Source: a virus. From it: a stretch of DNA of 54,804 bases. The translations under genes and the position numbers were made by a program. This document shows, piece after piece, positions 21,995 through 31,143 of the stretch. Location of the stretch: the IMG/VR virus record IMGVR_UViG_3300012920_000051, positions 1-54,804 of that record. One strand, 5' to 3'. The notes under the pieces were generated by a model, which ran no database searches, was not told where the DNA came from, and was given only the letters and a program-made list of their open reading frames with translations. Position 1 is the stretch's first letter. The number at the start of each line of letters is the position of its first letter.

Positions 21995-22520
21995 ATTATG
22001 CACATTTGTTGCGCTACAGACATTCTCGGCGCACACACCGGACCGAACACCCCTCTCAGAGATGTCACCGTCCTATCAGCGTGTATGGAAGAAGCGCTAT
22101 ATGGACTCACGCATTGAAGAGTGTAAGCGTCTTGTGCGCTTCGCGAAAAATCAACCGGGGTTATCTGATAACAGCAGACTGGATGTAAAGCGCCACGAGA
22201 TTCTATGGATCTTATCAACCGCCGTTGTAGAGAGCGGATTAAATAACAGCGTCGTATCCAAACGAGGCGCTAAGAGTTCTATGCAGACGTACCGGAAATA
22301 CGCGCCGTGTAAGACTTGTGATTTACGGGTCGCGGGGATCTATCACGCGATCACATATCAGAGAAAACACGGATCGTGTAGCGCTGCGGCTAAGTATAAC
22401 GCAGGCCCTAGAGGAACATGTATGGGTCTTGGGCGCGGATACGCCTCACTCGTCCTGAGTGTGTACGAAGATGTATGCGCTGAGGACGGCACTGAATGTC
22501 CTATTGATTGGGGGTGTTGA
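21978..22520 (+). CDS. Lytic-transglycosylase-like protein
   Basis: This 180-aa protein overlaps the RHH gene by 17 nt. A short hydrophobic N-terminus (residues 3-18) may act as a signal or anchor. E85 in AVVESGL is in the place of the catalytic Glu of SLT transglycosylases, followed by GAKSSMQTY and AAKYNAG (137-143), which matches the family motif AYNAG. It would cleave peptidoglycan glycan strands at entry or lysis. Cys pairs at the C-terminus could form disulfides. The family call rests on motif order. Confidence 0.62.
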   Translation: MLTLGKLCTFVALQTFSAHTPDRTPLSEMSPSYQRVWKKRYMDSRIEECKRLVRFAKNQPGLSDNSRLDVKRHEILWILSTAVVESGLNNSVVSKRGAKSSMQTYRKYAPCKTCDLRVAGIYHAITYQRKHGSCSAAAKYNAGPRGTCMGLGRGYASLVLSVYEDVCAEDGTECPIDWGC

Positions 22521-22521
22521 G

Positions 22522-22851
22522 ATGGACGCAGGCAAATATCAAGAGTTCACTCGCACGACAGCGATCTACCCAAGAGAGACTGCGTTGTCTTATTTATGTC
22601 TTGGCCTCGCGTCTGAAGCGGGAGAGGTCTGTGACAAACTGAAGAAGCACATTCGTGACAGCACACAAGAGGACTTAACACCTGAGCAGATCACCGCGAT
22701 CTCAAAGGAGCTTGGAGACGTTTTGTGGTATGTCGCTCGACTAGCCGATGAATTAGGGCTTACCTTGCCAGAGGTCATCGAAGCCAATCATACAAAGCTA
22801 TTAAAACGTAAGCAAAACCAGACACTTAAAGGCAGTGGAGATGATCGCTGA
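22522..22851 (+). CDS. mazG: MazG-like nucleotide pyrophosphohydrolase
   Basis: This 109-aa protein starts two bases after the previous stop. SEAGEVCDKLKKH (31-43) and KELGDVLWYVARL (62-74) are the paired ExxE and ExxD metal-binding helices of the all-alpha NTP pyrophosphatase family. It would hydrolyse (d)NTPs or (p)ppGpp-related nucleotides, a common phage function. It lies just before the terminase gene but is separated from it by a new promoter motif. Confidence 0.85.
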   Translation: MDAGKYQEFTRTTAIYPRETALSYLCLGLASEAGEVCDKLKKHIRDSTQEDLTPEQITAISKELGDVLWYVARLADELGLTLPEVIEANHTKLLKRKQNQTLKGSGDDR

Positions 22852-22861
22852 TCACTCCTTA

Positions 22862-22893
22862 GACTTTTAGAAAACTATAGAGATACTTGTATG
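22862..22893 (+). promoter_or_regulatory. Phage-specific motif abutting the terminase start codon
   Basis: GACTTTTAGAAAACTA, ten bases, TTGTATG. The final ATG is the terminase start codon. The motif leaves no leader if it is a promoter. Confidence 0.6.
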
Positions 22894-24561
22894 GCTAATA
22901 ACGACAATAGAATTATATCTCGTAAAGACATGTTGGATTTGGCTGATAAGGCTTTCCAATTCTGTCTTACTGCGAGCGGAATAGATCTCTATCCGTATCA
23001 ACGAGAGTTTGGATTACGTATATGTCAATCTGTCTTATTAGAGGACGGCGATGAGATTACTGCTTTATTCTCTCGACAGAGCGGAAAGACTGAGACCGTT
23101 TCTTGTGTCGTGCCTAGCTTGTGTGTGTTGTTACCGACGCTAGCACAGGTTCCCGATTTAGCTGAAGACTCTCGTATCTCTAAATTTAAAGATGGTTTTT
23201 GGTGTGGCATCTTCGCCCCCAACTATGAGCTTGCGGGGATCATGCACTCTCGTATGGCATCGCGCTTAACTAGCACCTCCATGCAGGAGGTATTACAAGA
23301 CCCCGATATTGACCTCCAACTCAATTCAGGGCGTAAGGTCTTGCAACTCCCTAATGGTAGCCGTGTTGACTCAAATAGCGCAGGACCGCATACCGCGATC
23401 GAGGGTAAGACTTACCACTTGATCATCTGCGAGGAGACTCAAGATATCGCGGACTATAAGATAAGAAAGTCTATTCACCCTATGGGTGCAGCGACCTCCG
23501 CTACAATCATTAAGATTGGCACACCTGCTCCAAGAATCTGCGACTTCTATGAGGCATGTGAACGTAACCGTACACGAACCCTAGAGGCTGGGCAGCGCGC
23601 TCTTAAGACTCACTTTGAATATGACTACACTGTAGCGCAACAATACAATCCCCGCTATGAGCTGTACATCAAGAAAGAGATTGAACGTCTTGGCTATGAG
23701 AGTGATGACTTTCGTATGTCTTATAGGCTCCATTGGATTCTTGAGCGCGGGTTGTTCATCACGCCTGAGATCTTAAAAGAGTGTGGAGTGCGTGATCGTA
23801 AGACCCTTCGATCTGATCAGGGATCTTCTTTTGTTCTGTCATCAGGGCTCTCTAATGTAGACCGTTCTACGGATAACCTAATCGCGTCGATTGATATTGG
23901 ACGCCACAGCGACTCTACCGTCGTGACTGTCGCTAAGGTGTGGTGGGATAACCCGGACACTCAAGCGGGTGAGAACCGCTATCGGACGCACGTACTGAAT
24001 TGGCTTGAGCTTCAAGGCGATGATCATGAACGCCAATACCCTCAGATCTTACAATTCTTGAGTAACTATAATTTGGGCTCAATCGTCGTTGATGCTACGG
24101 GTCGAGGTGATCCTATTTATGATCGTATCAATGCAGATTTGTCTGATATTGAGGTTTGGCCTTTTATCTTTACCCAGAGATCTAAGCATGAGGGCTACAC
24201 TGTTTTGTATCAAGAGATCTTCAATCAGCGCTTGACGTACCCTGCATCTAAGGGCGCGCAAAAGAGCTCTAAATGGCGTAAATTTGTACAGCAGACAACG
24301 ACCCTAGAGAAGAACTGGAAGGGTAAATATATGTCTGTCGAGGCCCCGCAACAGAAGGGCAAAGGCGCGAAGGCTCTTGATAAACCTCACGATGACTATC
24401 CCGACAGCCTCATGATGTTGTGTTGGCTGATACACCGAAAGAGTTGGAGTATTGATTATGGAGACTCACTCACAAGAAAGTCCGACATCCTCTACGACAG
24501 AGTCCGAAATAGAGGATCAGGCATCACGGCGCGTTCGGGAGCTTCCCGGAATAGATGGTGA
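22891..24561 (+). CDS. terL: Terminase large subunit
   Basis: This 556-aa packaging motor pumps DNA into the prohead and cuts it. The ATPase has SRQSGKTE (61-68) as Walker A and LIICEETQ (177-184) as Walker B plus catalytic Glu. The C-terminal RNase H-like nuclease begins near residue 325 with SIDIGRH and continues with IVVDATGRGDP and HDDYPDSLMML, giving the acidic metal ligands. The length is usual for the family. No small terminase is evident next to it; the overlapping 24458 gene has a possible HTH but lies downstream. Confidence 0.93.
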   Translation: MANNDNRIISRKDMLDLADKAFQFCLTASGIDLYPYQREFGLRICQSVLLEDGDEITALFSRQSGKTETVSCVVPSLCVLLPTLAQVPDLAEDSRISKFKDGFWCGIFAPNYELAGIMHSRMASRLTSTSMQEVLQDPDIDLQLNSGRKVLQLPNGSRVDSNSAGPHTAIEGKTYHLIICEETQDIADYKIRKSIHPMGAATSATIIKIGTPAPRICDFYEACERNRTRTLEAGQRALKTHFEYDYTVAQQYNPRYELYIKKEIERLGYESDDFRMSYRLHWILERGLFITPEILKECGVRDRKTLRSDQGSSFVLSSGLSNVDRSTDNLIASIDIGRHSDSTVVTVAKVWWDNPDTQAGENRYRTHVLNWLELQGDDHERQYPQILQFLSNYNLGSIVVDATGRGDPIYDRINADLSDIEVWPFIFTQRSKHEGYTVLYQEIFNQRLTYPASKGAQKSSKWRKFVQQTTTLEKNWKGKYMSVEAPQQKGKGAKALDKPHDDYPDSLMMLCWLIHRKSWSIDYGDSLTRKSDILYDRVRNRGSGITARSGASRNRW

Positions 24562-24760
24562 TCAGGATCTATCTATTGCTGTAATCGCTGATATCTCAGG
24601 CATTGACGCTAAGATGGTGCGTAGATATTTATACATGGGAGTGATAGGCTCAACTAGAGCTTGCGACGTTCGTGATTGGCTCGAACATCATCAACCCAAC
24701 GTAGTGTGTCGCGGAAGTCGTATTGAACGAGGCCGCGTATTTAATAAGTGGAGAGACTAA
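24458..24760 (+). CDS. Small protein overlapping terL, possible HTH
   Basis: This is a 100-aa frame whose first 104 nt overlap the end of terL in another frame; GGAG precedes ATG 24458. Residues 42-80 (VIADISGIDAKMVRRYLYMG, then a helix) look like a MerR- or HTH-type DNA-binding unit. Its stop overlaps the portal ATG (TAATG). Position between terL and portal could fit an unusual small terminase or a regulator; unproven. Confidence 0.55.
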   Translation: METHSQESPTSSTTESEIEDQASRRVRELPGIDGDQDLSIAVIADISGIDAKMVRRYLYMGVIGSTRACDVRDWLEHHQPNVVCRGSRIERGRVFNKWRD

Positions 24761-26319
24761 TGGCAGTTATTGACAGTACCCCGTTTGGTAAGGCCGATTC
24801 CCTTACGCATCAGATGCTTTTGGGTTTTAGAGAGAAACATGCCTATCGCCTTAAGCGCTATGATGAATACACGAAATTCTATAGAGGTGTGCATTGGGGC
24901 CGTACAAGGCATCCTGATGATCATTTCGTAACTATGAACTACTGTAGCCGTATCGTCGATATCCACGCGGACTTCTTGATGAAAGATGGCTTTAAGATCG
25001 TGATCCCTGATGATCCTGAATCTGAGGAGTTTGAGCCTGAGACTCTTGATTTCTTAAGCATGGCGCTTGATCGTATATGGCAGTTAAATGACCGCAACGA
25101 CCTCGCTTTGAACATGGCGCAGATGGCGGGCGTGACGGGTGACTGCTTTGTTCGTGTATCCCTTAAGGAAGATGCTGTGTATGGGTCTTATCCTTGTCTA
25201 GAGGTAATCCCTAGCGCTTATGTGTTTCCTACGTTTCATGGGCCTCACGGACCGTCTCAAAGCAAGCTACATAGTGTCCTGATCTCTTACCCTAAATATA
25301 CGGAGTCTGCGAACACAGATATCTTGTCTGGTCTTGACCGCGCCAATCGCAAATTTGGAGAGCCTGATCAGAGCATTGAATATCATGTTGAGCGGTGGTA
25401 TGAAGACCGCGTTATCTACTACCACGATAACGGCAAAGAAGAGGTCAAGCCCAATCCTTTAGGCAAGATTCCGCTGGTACATATCCCTAACTACCCGATT
25501 GCAGGTGAATTTTATGGACGCTCAGATCTTGCGTTTATCCTACCTTTACAGAGAGAGCTTAACGAGAAAGCGACAGACATCTCGGACGTGATCAACTATC
25601 ACGGCTCTCCTGTTACGGTTGTCAAGGGAATCAAGGTCACACATCTTGAGCGTGGCGCTAACCGTACTTGGAGCATCCCTGAGCATGCGTCTATCGAGAA
25701 CCTTGCGCTTAACGGAGAGTTAGATGCCTCTATGCAATACTTAGAGCGTATCCGTAAGGCGATGTTTGAGATTGCCGGGATACCTGAGCAGGTGTTGTCT
25801 CCTACTCATCAGTATCAAAGTGCTGTTGCGGGCTCACTCGCGTATAACAGCATGATTAATCTCCGCAAGAGCAAGATTACATCTTTCCGTAAGGGCATAC
25901 GCGAGATTAATGGCTTGATTGTCCGCGTTCTTATGTTGATTGAGGATGACTTCGCAAAGAAGGCTAAGGGCCATCCCGCGCGTCACCTCTACAACACGGA
26001 TATTGTGTTTGGCGAACCACTCCCTAGAAATGAAAGTATAGAGCTTGATCGCGCTGAGAGGCGTCTTCGTCTTGGCCTGTCATCTCGTCGTTTTGAGATG
26101 GAAAAGATGGGCTTATCACGCGCTGAGATGGACAAGATCATGGAAGAAGTACAACAAGATCGCGAATCCTCTTTAATGTTTGAGGAGCAGGCAGGCGCTA
26201 TGTTATACGAATCGGCGGGCGAGGGTAATCCGTTCCCTAAGCCAAGCAATCCCGAAATATCAGGCGAGAAAAAGTCTGAGAACTACGCGGACAGCAAGGC
26301 GACTGATCAAGAGTTTTAG
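24760..26319 (+). CDS. Portal protein
   Basis: This 519-aa protein forms the dodecameric ring at the capsid vertex through which DNA passes. The sequence pattern matches SPP1 gp6-like portals: an N-terminal helical region with YTKFYRGVHWG, a central beta region with VEVIPSAYVFPTF-type sequence, IPLVHIPN, a stem-like segment with LNEKATDISDVI, and a helical C-terminus. ATG 24760 overlaps the previous stop and has GGAGAG upstream. It lies directly between terL and the MuF-like gene, the usual order. Confidence 0.88.
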   Translation: MAVIDSTPFGKADSLTHQMLLGFREKHAYRLKRYDEYTKFYRGVHWGRTRHPDDHFVTMNYCSRIVDIHADFLMKDGFKIVIPDDPESEEFEPETLDFLSMALDRIWQLNDRNDLALNMAQMAGVTGDCFVRVSLKEDAVYGSYPCLEVIPSAYVFPTFHGPHGPSQSKLHSVLISYPKYTESANTDILSGLDRANRKFGEPDQSIEYHVERWYEDRVIYYHDNGKEEVKPNPLGKIPLVHIPNYPIAGEFYGRSDLAFILPLQRELNEKATDISDVINYHGSPVTVVKGIKVTHLERGANRTWSIPEHASIENLALNGELDASMQYLERIRKAMFEIAGIPEQVLSPTHQYQSAVAGSLAYNSMINLRKSKITSFRKGIREINGLIVRVLMLIEDDFAKKAKGHPARHLYNTDIVFGEPLPRNESIELDRAERRLRLGLSSRRFEMEKMGLSRAEMDKIMEEVQQDRESSLMFEEQAGAMLYESAGEGNPFPKPSNPEISGEKKSENYADSKATDQEF

Positions 26320-26343
26320 AAAACTATGGAGTAACCTATAATG
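26311..26343 (+). promoter_or_regulatory. Phage-specific motif abutting the MuF-like start codon
   Basis: GAGTTTTAGAAAACTA, ten bases including GGAG, TATAATG. The ATG is the start codon, and GGAG inside the motif is a good ribosome site, so the motif is doubly used. Confidence 0.6.
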
Positions 26344-27186
26344 CCATCTGCGCCTAAAGGGACAGGTCTGCGCGTCAAAGGCGACCAAGCGAGTTACCGA
26401 TCAATGTCGGGTAGAACGGAGTATGTCTCTGTAAACTCTGCGGACTACCGTACTCTGCCTAGAGTAGATAACCCCAATACTGTAGACAATTTAGTGCGCG
26501 CTTCTAAGGTTCGCACACGTATTCGGCGCGAGGTTATTCTTCCTTTATTAAAGGACCTCACTGTGTTGACCGCTTACGCTAAGCTCTCGGAGTCATACAC
26601 CTCTGAGATGCTGTTGTTCCAAGAGGACATCATTAAGGCAGTGTCACGACATCTTAAGCAACAATATCGCTTGCTCCTTAATATAGACAAACAGATAGAC
26701 CGCTCTGATCCCGCACACTCTCGGCGCGTAAATCTAGCGATGGGTCAAATCAAGGCAGAGATTGAGTTTGTAAATGGGAGAGCAAGCGGGCTATATAATC
26801 GCACCCTCCGCGCACTCTCTCAGGAGATATCTAAGGACAAGCCGGACGCTATTCGCATCTCTAGGCTATTAGCGCCCGCTACATATCAGAACGTAAACCA
26901 TCACTCCCTCTCTAGGGGATTGGCTTCTATACAGCGTAGCTCTTTACAACGTGCTAGATTCAACGCACAATATCAGCTTTATGCTGAGGCCAATGTTCAA
27001 TATGTACAATGGCGATTATCAGGCAGCCATAAAGACTATGGCGGATCTGAGATATGTGAGGTCCTCGCAAACACGACAGGAAACCTCGCCTCACGCGCTA
27101 GAAGCGATAGAGGTCTTTACTTGTTATCTGAAGCGCCTCAACCTCCTCATCCAAACTGCATGTGCTCCTTAGTGCCTACAAAATAA
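26341..27186 (+). CDS. MuF-like head morphogenesis protein
   Basis: This is a 281-aa minor capsid protein. The C-terminal 75 residues contain a run from VQYVQWRLSGSH through ICEVLA to APQPPHPNCMC, the signature of phage Mu gpF-like head proteins, with conserved Cys and His. These proteins sit at the portal vertex inside the capsid. The N-terminal part is helical. The ATG touches the AAAACTA motif, which includes its ribosome site GGAG. Confidence 0.82.
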   Translation: MPSAPKGTGLRVKGDQASYRSMSGRTEYVSVNSADYRTLPRVDNPNTVDNLVRASKVRTRIRREVILPLLKDLTVLTAYAKLSESYTSEMLLFQEDIIKAVSRHLKQQYRLLLNIDKQIDRSDPAHSRRVNLAMGQIKAEIEFVNGRASGLYNRTLRALSQEISKDKPDAIRISRLLAPATYQNVNHHSLSRGLASIQRSSLQRARFNAQYQLYAEANVQYVQWRLSGSHKDYGGSEICEVLANTTGNLASRARSDRGLYLLSEAPQPPHPNCMCSLVPTK

Positions 27187-27188
27187 AT

Positions 27189-27254
27189 TTGCTAAGCCTA
27201 TCAGAATCGTGTATTATATGTTTATGAAAAACGTCTAATAACTTAAATAAAGTT
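27189..27254 (+). promoter_or_regulatory. Sigma70-type promoter with short leader hairpin
   Basis: TTGCTA (27189-27194), 17 bases, TATTAT (27212-27217), then AACTT-AAATA-AAGTT (27240-27254). It lies 260 bp upstream of the next gene; an AAAACTA motif at 27335 follows, giving tandem control before scaffold and capsid genes. Confidence 0.65.
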
Positions 27255-27334
27255 AATCGTTGCTCATAAAATGTTTGATAAAGATTTGTCCGATATGGTA
27301 CGTCTGAGGCGTTTCTGTATATGAATACAACGCA

Positions 27335-27365
27335 GAGTTTCCGAAAACTATGCTTGAATCTGTAT
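27335..27365 (+). promoter_or_regulatory. Phage-specific motif AAAACTA-N10-TGTA
   Basis: GAGTTTCCGAAAACTA, ten bases ending TTGAATC, TGTATG. It lies upstream of the small 27448 gene, scaffold and capsid genes. Confidence 0.62.
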
Positions 27366-27447
27366 GTTATGTTTCTAAAAAAATCTTTGACTTTACAGGA
27401 CTCCCTCATATTATAGAAGTAGTCCTATCCACTCAAAGGAGCTTATC

Positions 27448-27672
27448 ATGTCACGAGGACCATCACTTAACGCGCAAAACGCACCGTCCGTAGCACCCGT
27501 CGAAGGAATGAACACTGAGGTTGGGGGCAACCGAGGCAACGACATGGCCATGAGCGTGCCAAACGTCCCGCGCACTCGTACCCAGGCTCAGGTTCCAGGC
27601 GGCGCGCAGATTCTCTCGAACGGCGCAGACGGTATGGAGCGTGCGATGCCACGCATTAGCCAAATCCGCTAA
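27448..27672 (+). CDS. Small disordered head-region protein
   Basis: This 74-aa protein has AAGGAGC before ATG 27448. It is rich in Asn, Gly, Pro and Met, with no Lys and little predicted structure. It is the first gene of the capsid block and could be a decoration or internal head peptide. No family is recognised. Confidence 0.55.
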   Translation: MSRGPSLNAQNAPSVAPVEGMNTEVGGNRGNDMAMSVPNVPRTRTQAQVPGGAQILSNGADGMERAMPRISQIR

Positions 27673-27709
27673 GACCTAATTTATATCCGCTACCCTGTAA
27701 GGAAACAGA

Positions 27710-28438
27710 ATGTCCGACACGCCAAACACTACAGAGCAGACCCCGAACGACAATGCAGAGCAATCTGCACCTGTCACAAACGACACTGATACAATCACTC
27801 GCCAAGACCTCATTGATGCTGTTGAGAAGGCTCGCCAACAAGAAAAAGATAAGCTGTACTCTCGATTAGAAGACCTCGATTCTTCTAGAGAACAACTTAA
27901 CTCTAAGCTTGAAGAGTCGGCCGAAATGCTTCGCGTTCTTATGCAAGAGCGCGATGACGCCAAAAAGCAGCTTGAGGAAAAGGCACTTGAAGAGTTGTCT
28001 GCTGAAGAGAAGGTCGCACAGCGACTTAAAGCCCTTGAAGAAAAAGAGGCTTCTCTCCAATCACAACTTGAGCAAGTTGCTACTGAGGCGGCGATGAGGG
28101 TTCGCGAATCGGAGCTAAAGCTCTACCGCGCTAACAGACTCGCTGAAGTGGGTCTAACGCTAACCGAACTCGTATCAGGCTCTAACGAACAAGAGATTGA
28201 TGAAAGTATACAACGCGCAAAACAACGTGAGGACGCGATCTTCGCCAAGGCAAGAGAGTCTGTTAAGGCAGAATTCGCTAATAACTTGCCCAAGCCGTCC
28301 TCACCTGCGCCTCTTGAGCCCGCTAAGGACTCTGCTCTCGTTGATCCTCGTAAAAAGTTTGAGCTTGCGAATCTTTCTTCACAAGACTTTAACCGACTTA
28401 AAGCAGAGCTCCTCGAGAGGGCTCGCTCTAACTCTTAA
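27710..28438 (+). CDS. Capsid scaffolding protein
   Basis: This 242-aa protein has AAGGAAA before its ATG. Its N-terminus (about 45 residues) is Asn/Thr/Asp-rich, a long highly charged coiled coil spans residues about 45-150, and a conserved-looking basic C-terminus ends in LKAELLERARS. This layout, directly upstream of the major capsid gene, is typical of phage scaffolds that guide prohead assembly and are then lost. Confidence 0.82.
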   Translation: MSDTPNTTEQTPNDNAEQSAPVTNDTDTITRQDLIDAVEKARQQEKDKLYSRLEDLDSSREQLNSKLEESAEMLRVLMQERDDAKKQLEEKALEELSAEEKVAQRLKALEEKEASLQSQLEQVATEAAMRVRESELKLYRANRLAEVGLTLTELVSGSNEQEIDESIQRAKQREDAIFAKARESVKAEFANNLPKPSSPAPLEPAKDSALVDPRKKFELANLSSQDFNRLKAELLERARSNS

Positions 28439-28457
28439 TTCCTTACAGGAGTAAATC

Positions 28458-29534
28458 ATGCCCGTATCAGGCTACGCAGCATCAGGTGCTAATTACGCTA
28501 CTAGCGTTATCCAACAGACCGCTAACGAGCTTCACCCATTCTTAGACGTATACTCGCTACAAGCCCTCCATGAGGCTCGTGGCGTAATGATGTATGAGAA
28601 CTTCGCTACTCGTCGTCTCGACCTTAGCGCAGGACCCGGACAGACCATTAAGTTTGTCACTTACGCAGACATCACTCGAGGAACTGAGCTCACTGAGGGT
28701 ACTAACCTCACTACTAAGAGCATCGCTTCAAGCGTTAAGAGCATTAGCGTCACTGAATGGGGTAACGCGATCTCTGTCTCTGAGAAAGCGCTTCAGTTGT
28801 CTTTCGATGAGCTCATGACTGAGAGCTCAATCCTCCTTGGACGTGATTATGCGATCACCCGCGATCTCTACCTCCGCGATAAGCTCGTCTCAGGCTTCAC
28901 CAACGTCATCTATGGTGGCGAGAAGTCTGCCCAAGCGAACGTCACGTCTGCAGACACTTTTGGTGTTGAAGAGGTCATGAATGGTGTTCTTGAACTTCAG
29001 AGCAAGAACGTCCCTAAGTTCAATAATGACTATTATGTGTGCTTCGTACACCCACGACAGGCGAGCTATCTAAGGCGCGACTCACAGTGGCAGAACGCAA
29101 ACCACTACAAGAACGACGCGCGCGCTCTCTTCAAGGGTGAGATTGGTCGCTTTGAGGACGTGATCTTCATCGCCACTACTCATCAAGGTAACGGCGCGGC
29201 TGGTTCACTCGCGGCACAAGGTGCAAATAACGCTGAGGCAAAGGTTCAGGCGGCTACGCTCCAACAAACTGCACCGGGCTATGAGCTTCTCCTTGATGGC
29301 GACGCTACTCACGGCGCAGGTGACGCCACCGCAGGTGGCGGTGATTCAGGTATTGATCTCTTCCGCGCTACTATGTTTGGTGACCAGGCATTCGCGCTCG
29401 CAGACTCTCTCCCTGTAGAGCTCCGCGACAACGGCGTAGAGGACTTTGGACGTAAGCACAGCCTCGCGTGGTACGCGATCTGGGGATGTGGCGTTCTCAA
29501 TGAGACTCACGGCGTCCACATCATCACTGCCTAA
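28458..29534 (+). CDS. Major capsid protein (HK97 fold, N4 gp56-like)
   Basis: This is a 358-aa protein with AGGAG before ATG 28458. LTEGTNLTTKSIASSVK followed by WGNAISVSEKALQL matches the pattern of N4 gp56-family major capsid proteins, and HPRQASYLRRD fits the later conserved strand. An insertion around residues 245-295 is rich in Ala and Gly. The coding sequence is GC-richer and codon-biased compared with neighbours, consistent with high expression. It follows the scaffold, as expected. Confidence 0.88.
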   Translation: MPVSGYAASGANYATSVIQQTANELHPFLDVYSLQALHEARGVMMYENFATRRLDLSAGPGQTIKFVTYADITRGTELTEGTNLTTKSIASSVKSISVTEWGNAISVSEKALQLSFDELMTESSILLGRDYAITRDLYLRDKLVSGFTNVIYGGEKSAQANVTSADTFGVEEVMNGVLELQSKNVPKFNNDYYVCFVHPRQASYLRRDSQWQNANHYKNDARALFKGEIGRFEDVIFIATTHQGNGAAGSLAAQGANNAEAKVQAATLQQTAPGYELLLDGDATHGAGDATAGGGDSGIDLFRATMFGDQAFALADSLPVELRDNGVEDFGRKHSLAWYAIWGCGVLNETHGVHIITA

Positions 29535-29548
29535 TACGGAGACTACCC

Positions 29549-29899
29549 ATGACCGAAGAGAAAAAAACTCGACGTCGGCGTAAGCCTGTCGCCAAACCAT
29601 CTAAGGTCGTGGATAGTACTGTGATTTTAGAGAAGGGTGATGTCATCGGTTCTCGACAAGAGGAAGAGACATCTGCGCCTTCTGAGCTACCTCCTCCGAG
29701 CGATGCGGTAGACGCTGAAGTAATTAAAACATCAGCGTCTCGCGTGGTAGCTCATAAAGACCGCTACACTAAGATCGTGGCTATCCAAGACTGTGTTGGG
29801 CGCAACGGCGGTATTCGCGTTGACATTAAGGCGGGTCAAACCTACACTTTCCCTACAGCAGTCGCGAATTGGCTCATCTCGATAGGACGCGCTAAATAA
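29549..29899 (+). CDS. Unknown head protein
   Basis: This 116-aa protein has a basic N-terminus (TRRRRKPVAKPSK), a disordered middle, and a folded-looking C-terminus (GIRVDIKAGQTYTFPTAVANWLI). The position between capsid and connector genes suggests head completion or decoration. No firm family assignment. Confidence 0.55.
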   Translation: MTEEKKTRRRRKPVAKPSKVVDSTVILEKGDVIGSRQEEETSAPSELPPPSDAVDAEVIKTSASRVVAHKDRYTKIVAIQDCVGRNGGIRVDIKAGQTYTFPTAVANWLISIGRAK

Positions 29900-29911
29900 G
29901 GGAGTAGCATC

Positions 29912-30691
29912 ATGGCAGACGTAGCATCCGTAATCCTTCGTGTAAGACGCAGAATACACGATGCGACGTTTAACCAAGAAGGACTCCCTCACTACTCTGA
30001 TGAGGTCTACAGGGACGCACTAAACCGCGCCCTAGACCGCGTTAACCTTGCGCTTAGCTCTAACCATACGATAGCCATGTTGCCGACAAGAGCGGAGTAT
30101 CTTGTTGAGTTACGGACTACGATAGAGATGTGCTTTATCCGAGGTGGTGAAGGTACAACAGGTGACGTTACTGATGTGCCTGAACTACCTCCGCAGGCGC
30201 TCACCCTACCGGGTGGATTTACTCAGAGTAATCAACAGATGTCCTATGAAGGGCCTCGTTTTTGGTTACGTCTCGCAGAAAGACTAGAACAAGAGTATCG
30301 CGACATACTTGATGACGTTTTAGAGGCGCTCTCTGCGGGATCTGCGATCACGATGGGTGTCATGCAACGTATGAGTCATCGAACGCGCAGGAGTATGTCA
30401 TATTTCTACGATAAGCCACTCGACGCTCCTGATATTTCTGTAAGCGCTTCGGGTAACAACGTCGTTGTTGGGTGGAATCCGTTACTCACCGAATTCTTAG
30501 AGACGTATCGCGTAGAAAGATCTCAAGACGATTTTGTCACGTTCACTGAGGTGTTCTTGACGCATAATAATCAGGATAAGTTATTCGTTGATACGGCTGT
30601 TCCTGTGGGTAACTACAAATATCGTCTGCGGGTTGTAAACACTAATGACCTTTCGTCATATAGCCCTGTCGCTCAGGTGACTGTACAATGA
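29912..30691 (+). CDS. Head-tail connector with C-terminal fibronectin type III domain
   Basis: This is a 259-aa protein. The first 165 residues are helical, in the style of head-tail adaptor proteins placed next to the portal. Residues about 172-259 form a fibronectin type III-like domain: repeated beta strands with VVVGWNPL, TYRVERSQDD and GNYKYRLRVVN ending in SPVAQVTVQ. Such Ig-like domains on virions often bind surfaces weakly. It overlaps the next gene by 4 nt. Confidence 0.62.
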   Translation: MADVASVILRVRRRIHDATFNQEGLPHYSDEVYRDALNRALDRVNLALSSNHTIAMLPTRAEYLVELRTTIEMCFIRGGEGTTGDVTDVPELPPQALTLPGGFTQSNQQMSYEGPRFWLRLAERLEQEYRDILDDVLEALSAGSAITMGVMQRMSHRTRRSMSYFYDKPLDAPDISVSASGNNVVVGWNPLLTEFLETYRVERSQDDFVTFTEVFLTHNNQDKLFVDTAVPVGNYKYRLRVVNTNDLSSYSPVAQVTVQ

Positions 30692-31143
30692 AGGGCATGT
30701 TAAGAAACCAACTTGAGAAGTCTACCAACGACTTTCTTGAGAGATATGGCCGTAAAATTGATTACTACAGGTACTCATCTGTAGCAGACTATGCGTCTCC
30801 TTATAGACAGCGTAAGAAGCAATACGCCGACGTTCCTATACAGCTCCAATGCACTGTGCAGGAGCTCATCGAGACGGACGCTCACTCTCCGATTGGGAAT
30901 GCAAAGCTTAAGACCTTTAAGCTGTGTACGACGCCTAAGCACATCAAACTTGCTTTCCACCCATTGGACTACGACGATCCTAGATTAGACTTAGATCCAT
31001 CTCTCATTATATCTACTAAAGACAAAATGATTATCAATGGAACAGACTGTCGTATGTATGCAATAGAGCGACATGCCGATGATAACGGCGGTCCTATTTG
31101 GTACATCATTAAGGCGAGAGAGACGGTGGAAAATGGGAATTGA
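30688..31143 (+). CDS. Putative head closure protein
   Basis: This 151-aa protein overlaps the connector gene by 4 nt. A beta-rich core with DVPIQLQCTV and IWYIIKARETVE resembles the small neck or head-closure proteins found at this position in many phages. Sequence alone does not prove the family. Confidence 0.5.
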   Translation: MKGMLRNQLEKSTNDFLERYGRKIDYYRYSSVADYASPYRQRKKQYADVPIQLQCTVQELIETDAHSPIGNAKLKTFKLCTTPKHIKLAFHPLDYDDPRLDLDPSLIISTKDKMIINGTDCRMYAIERHADDNGGPIWYIIKARETVENGN

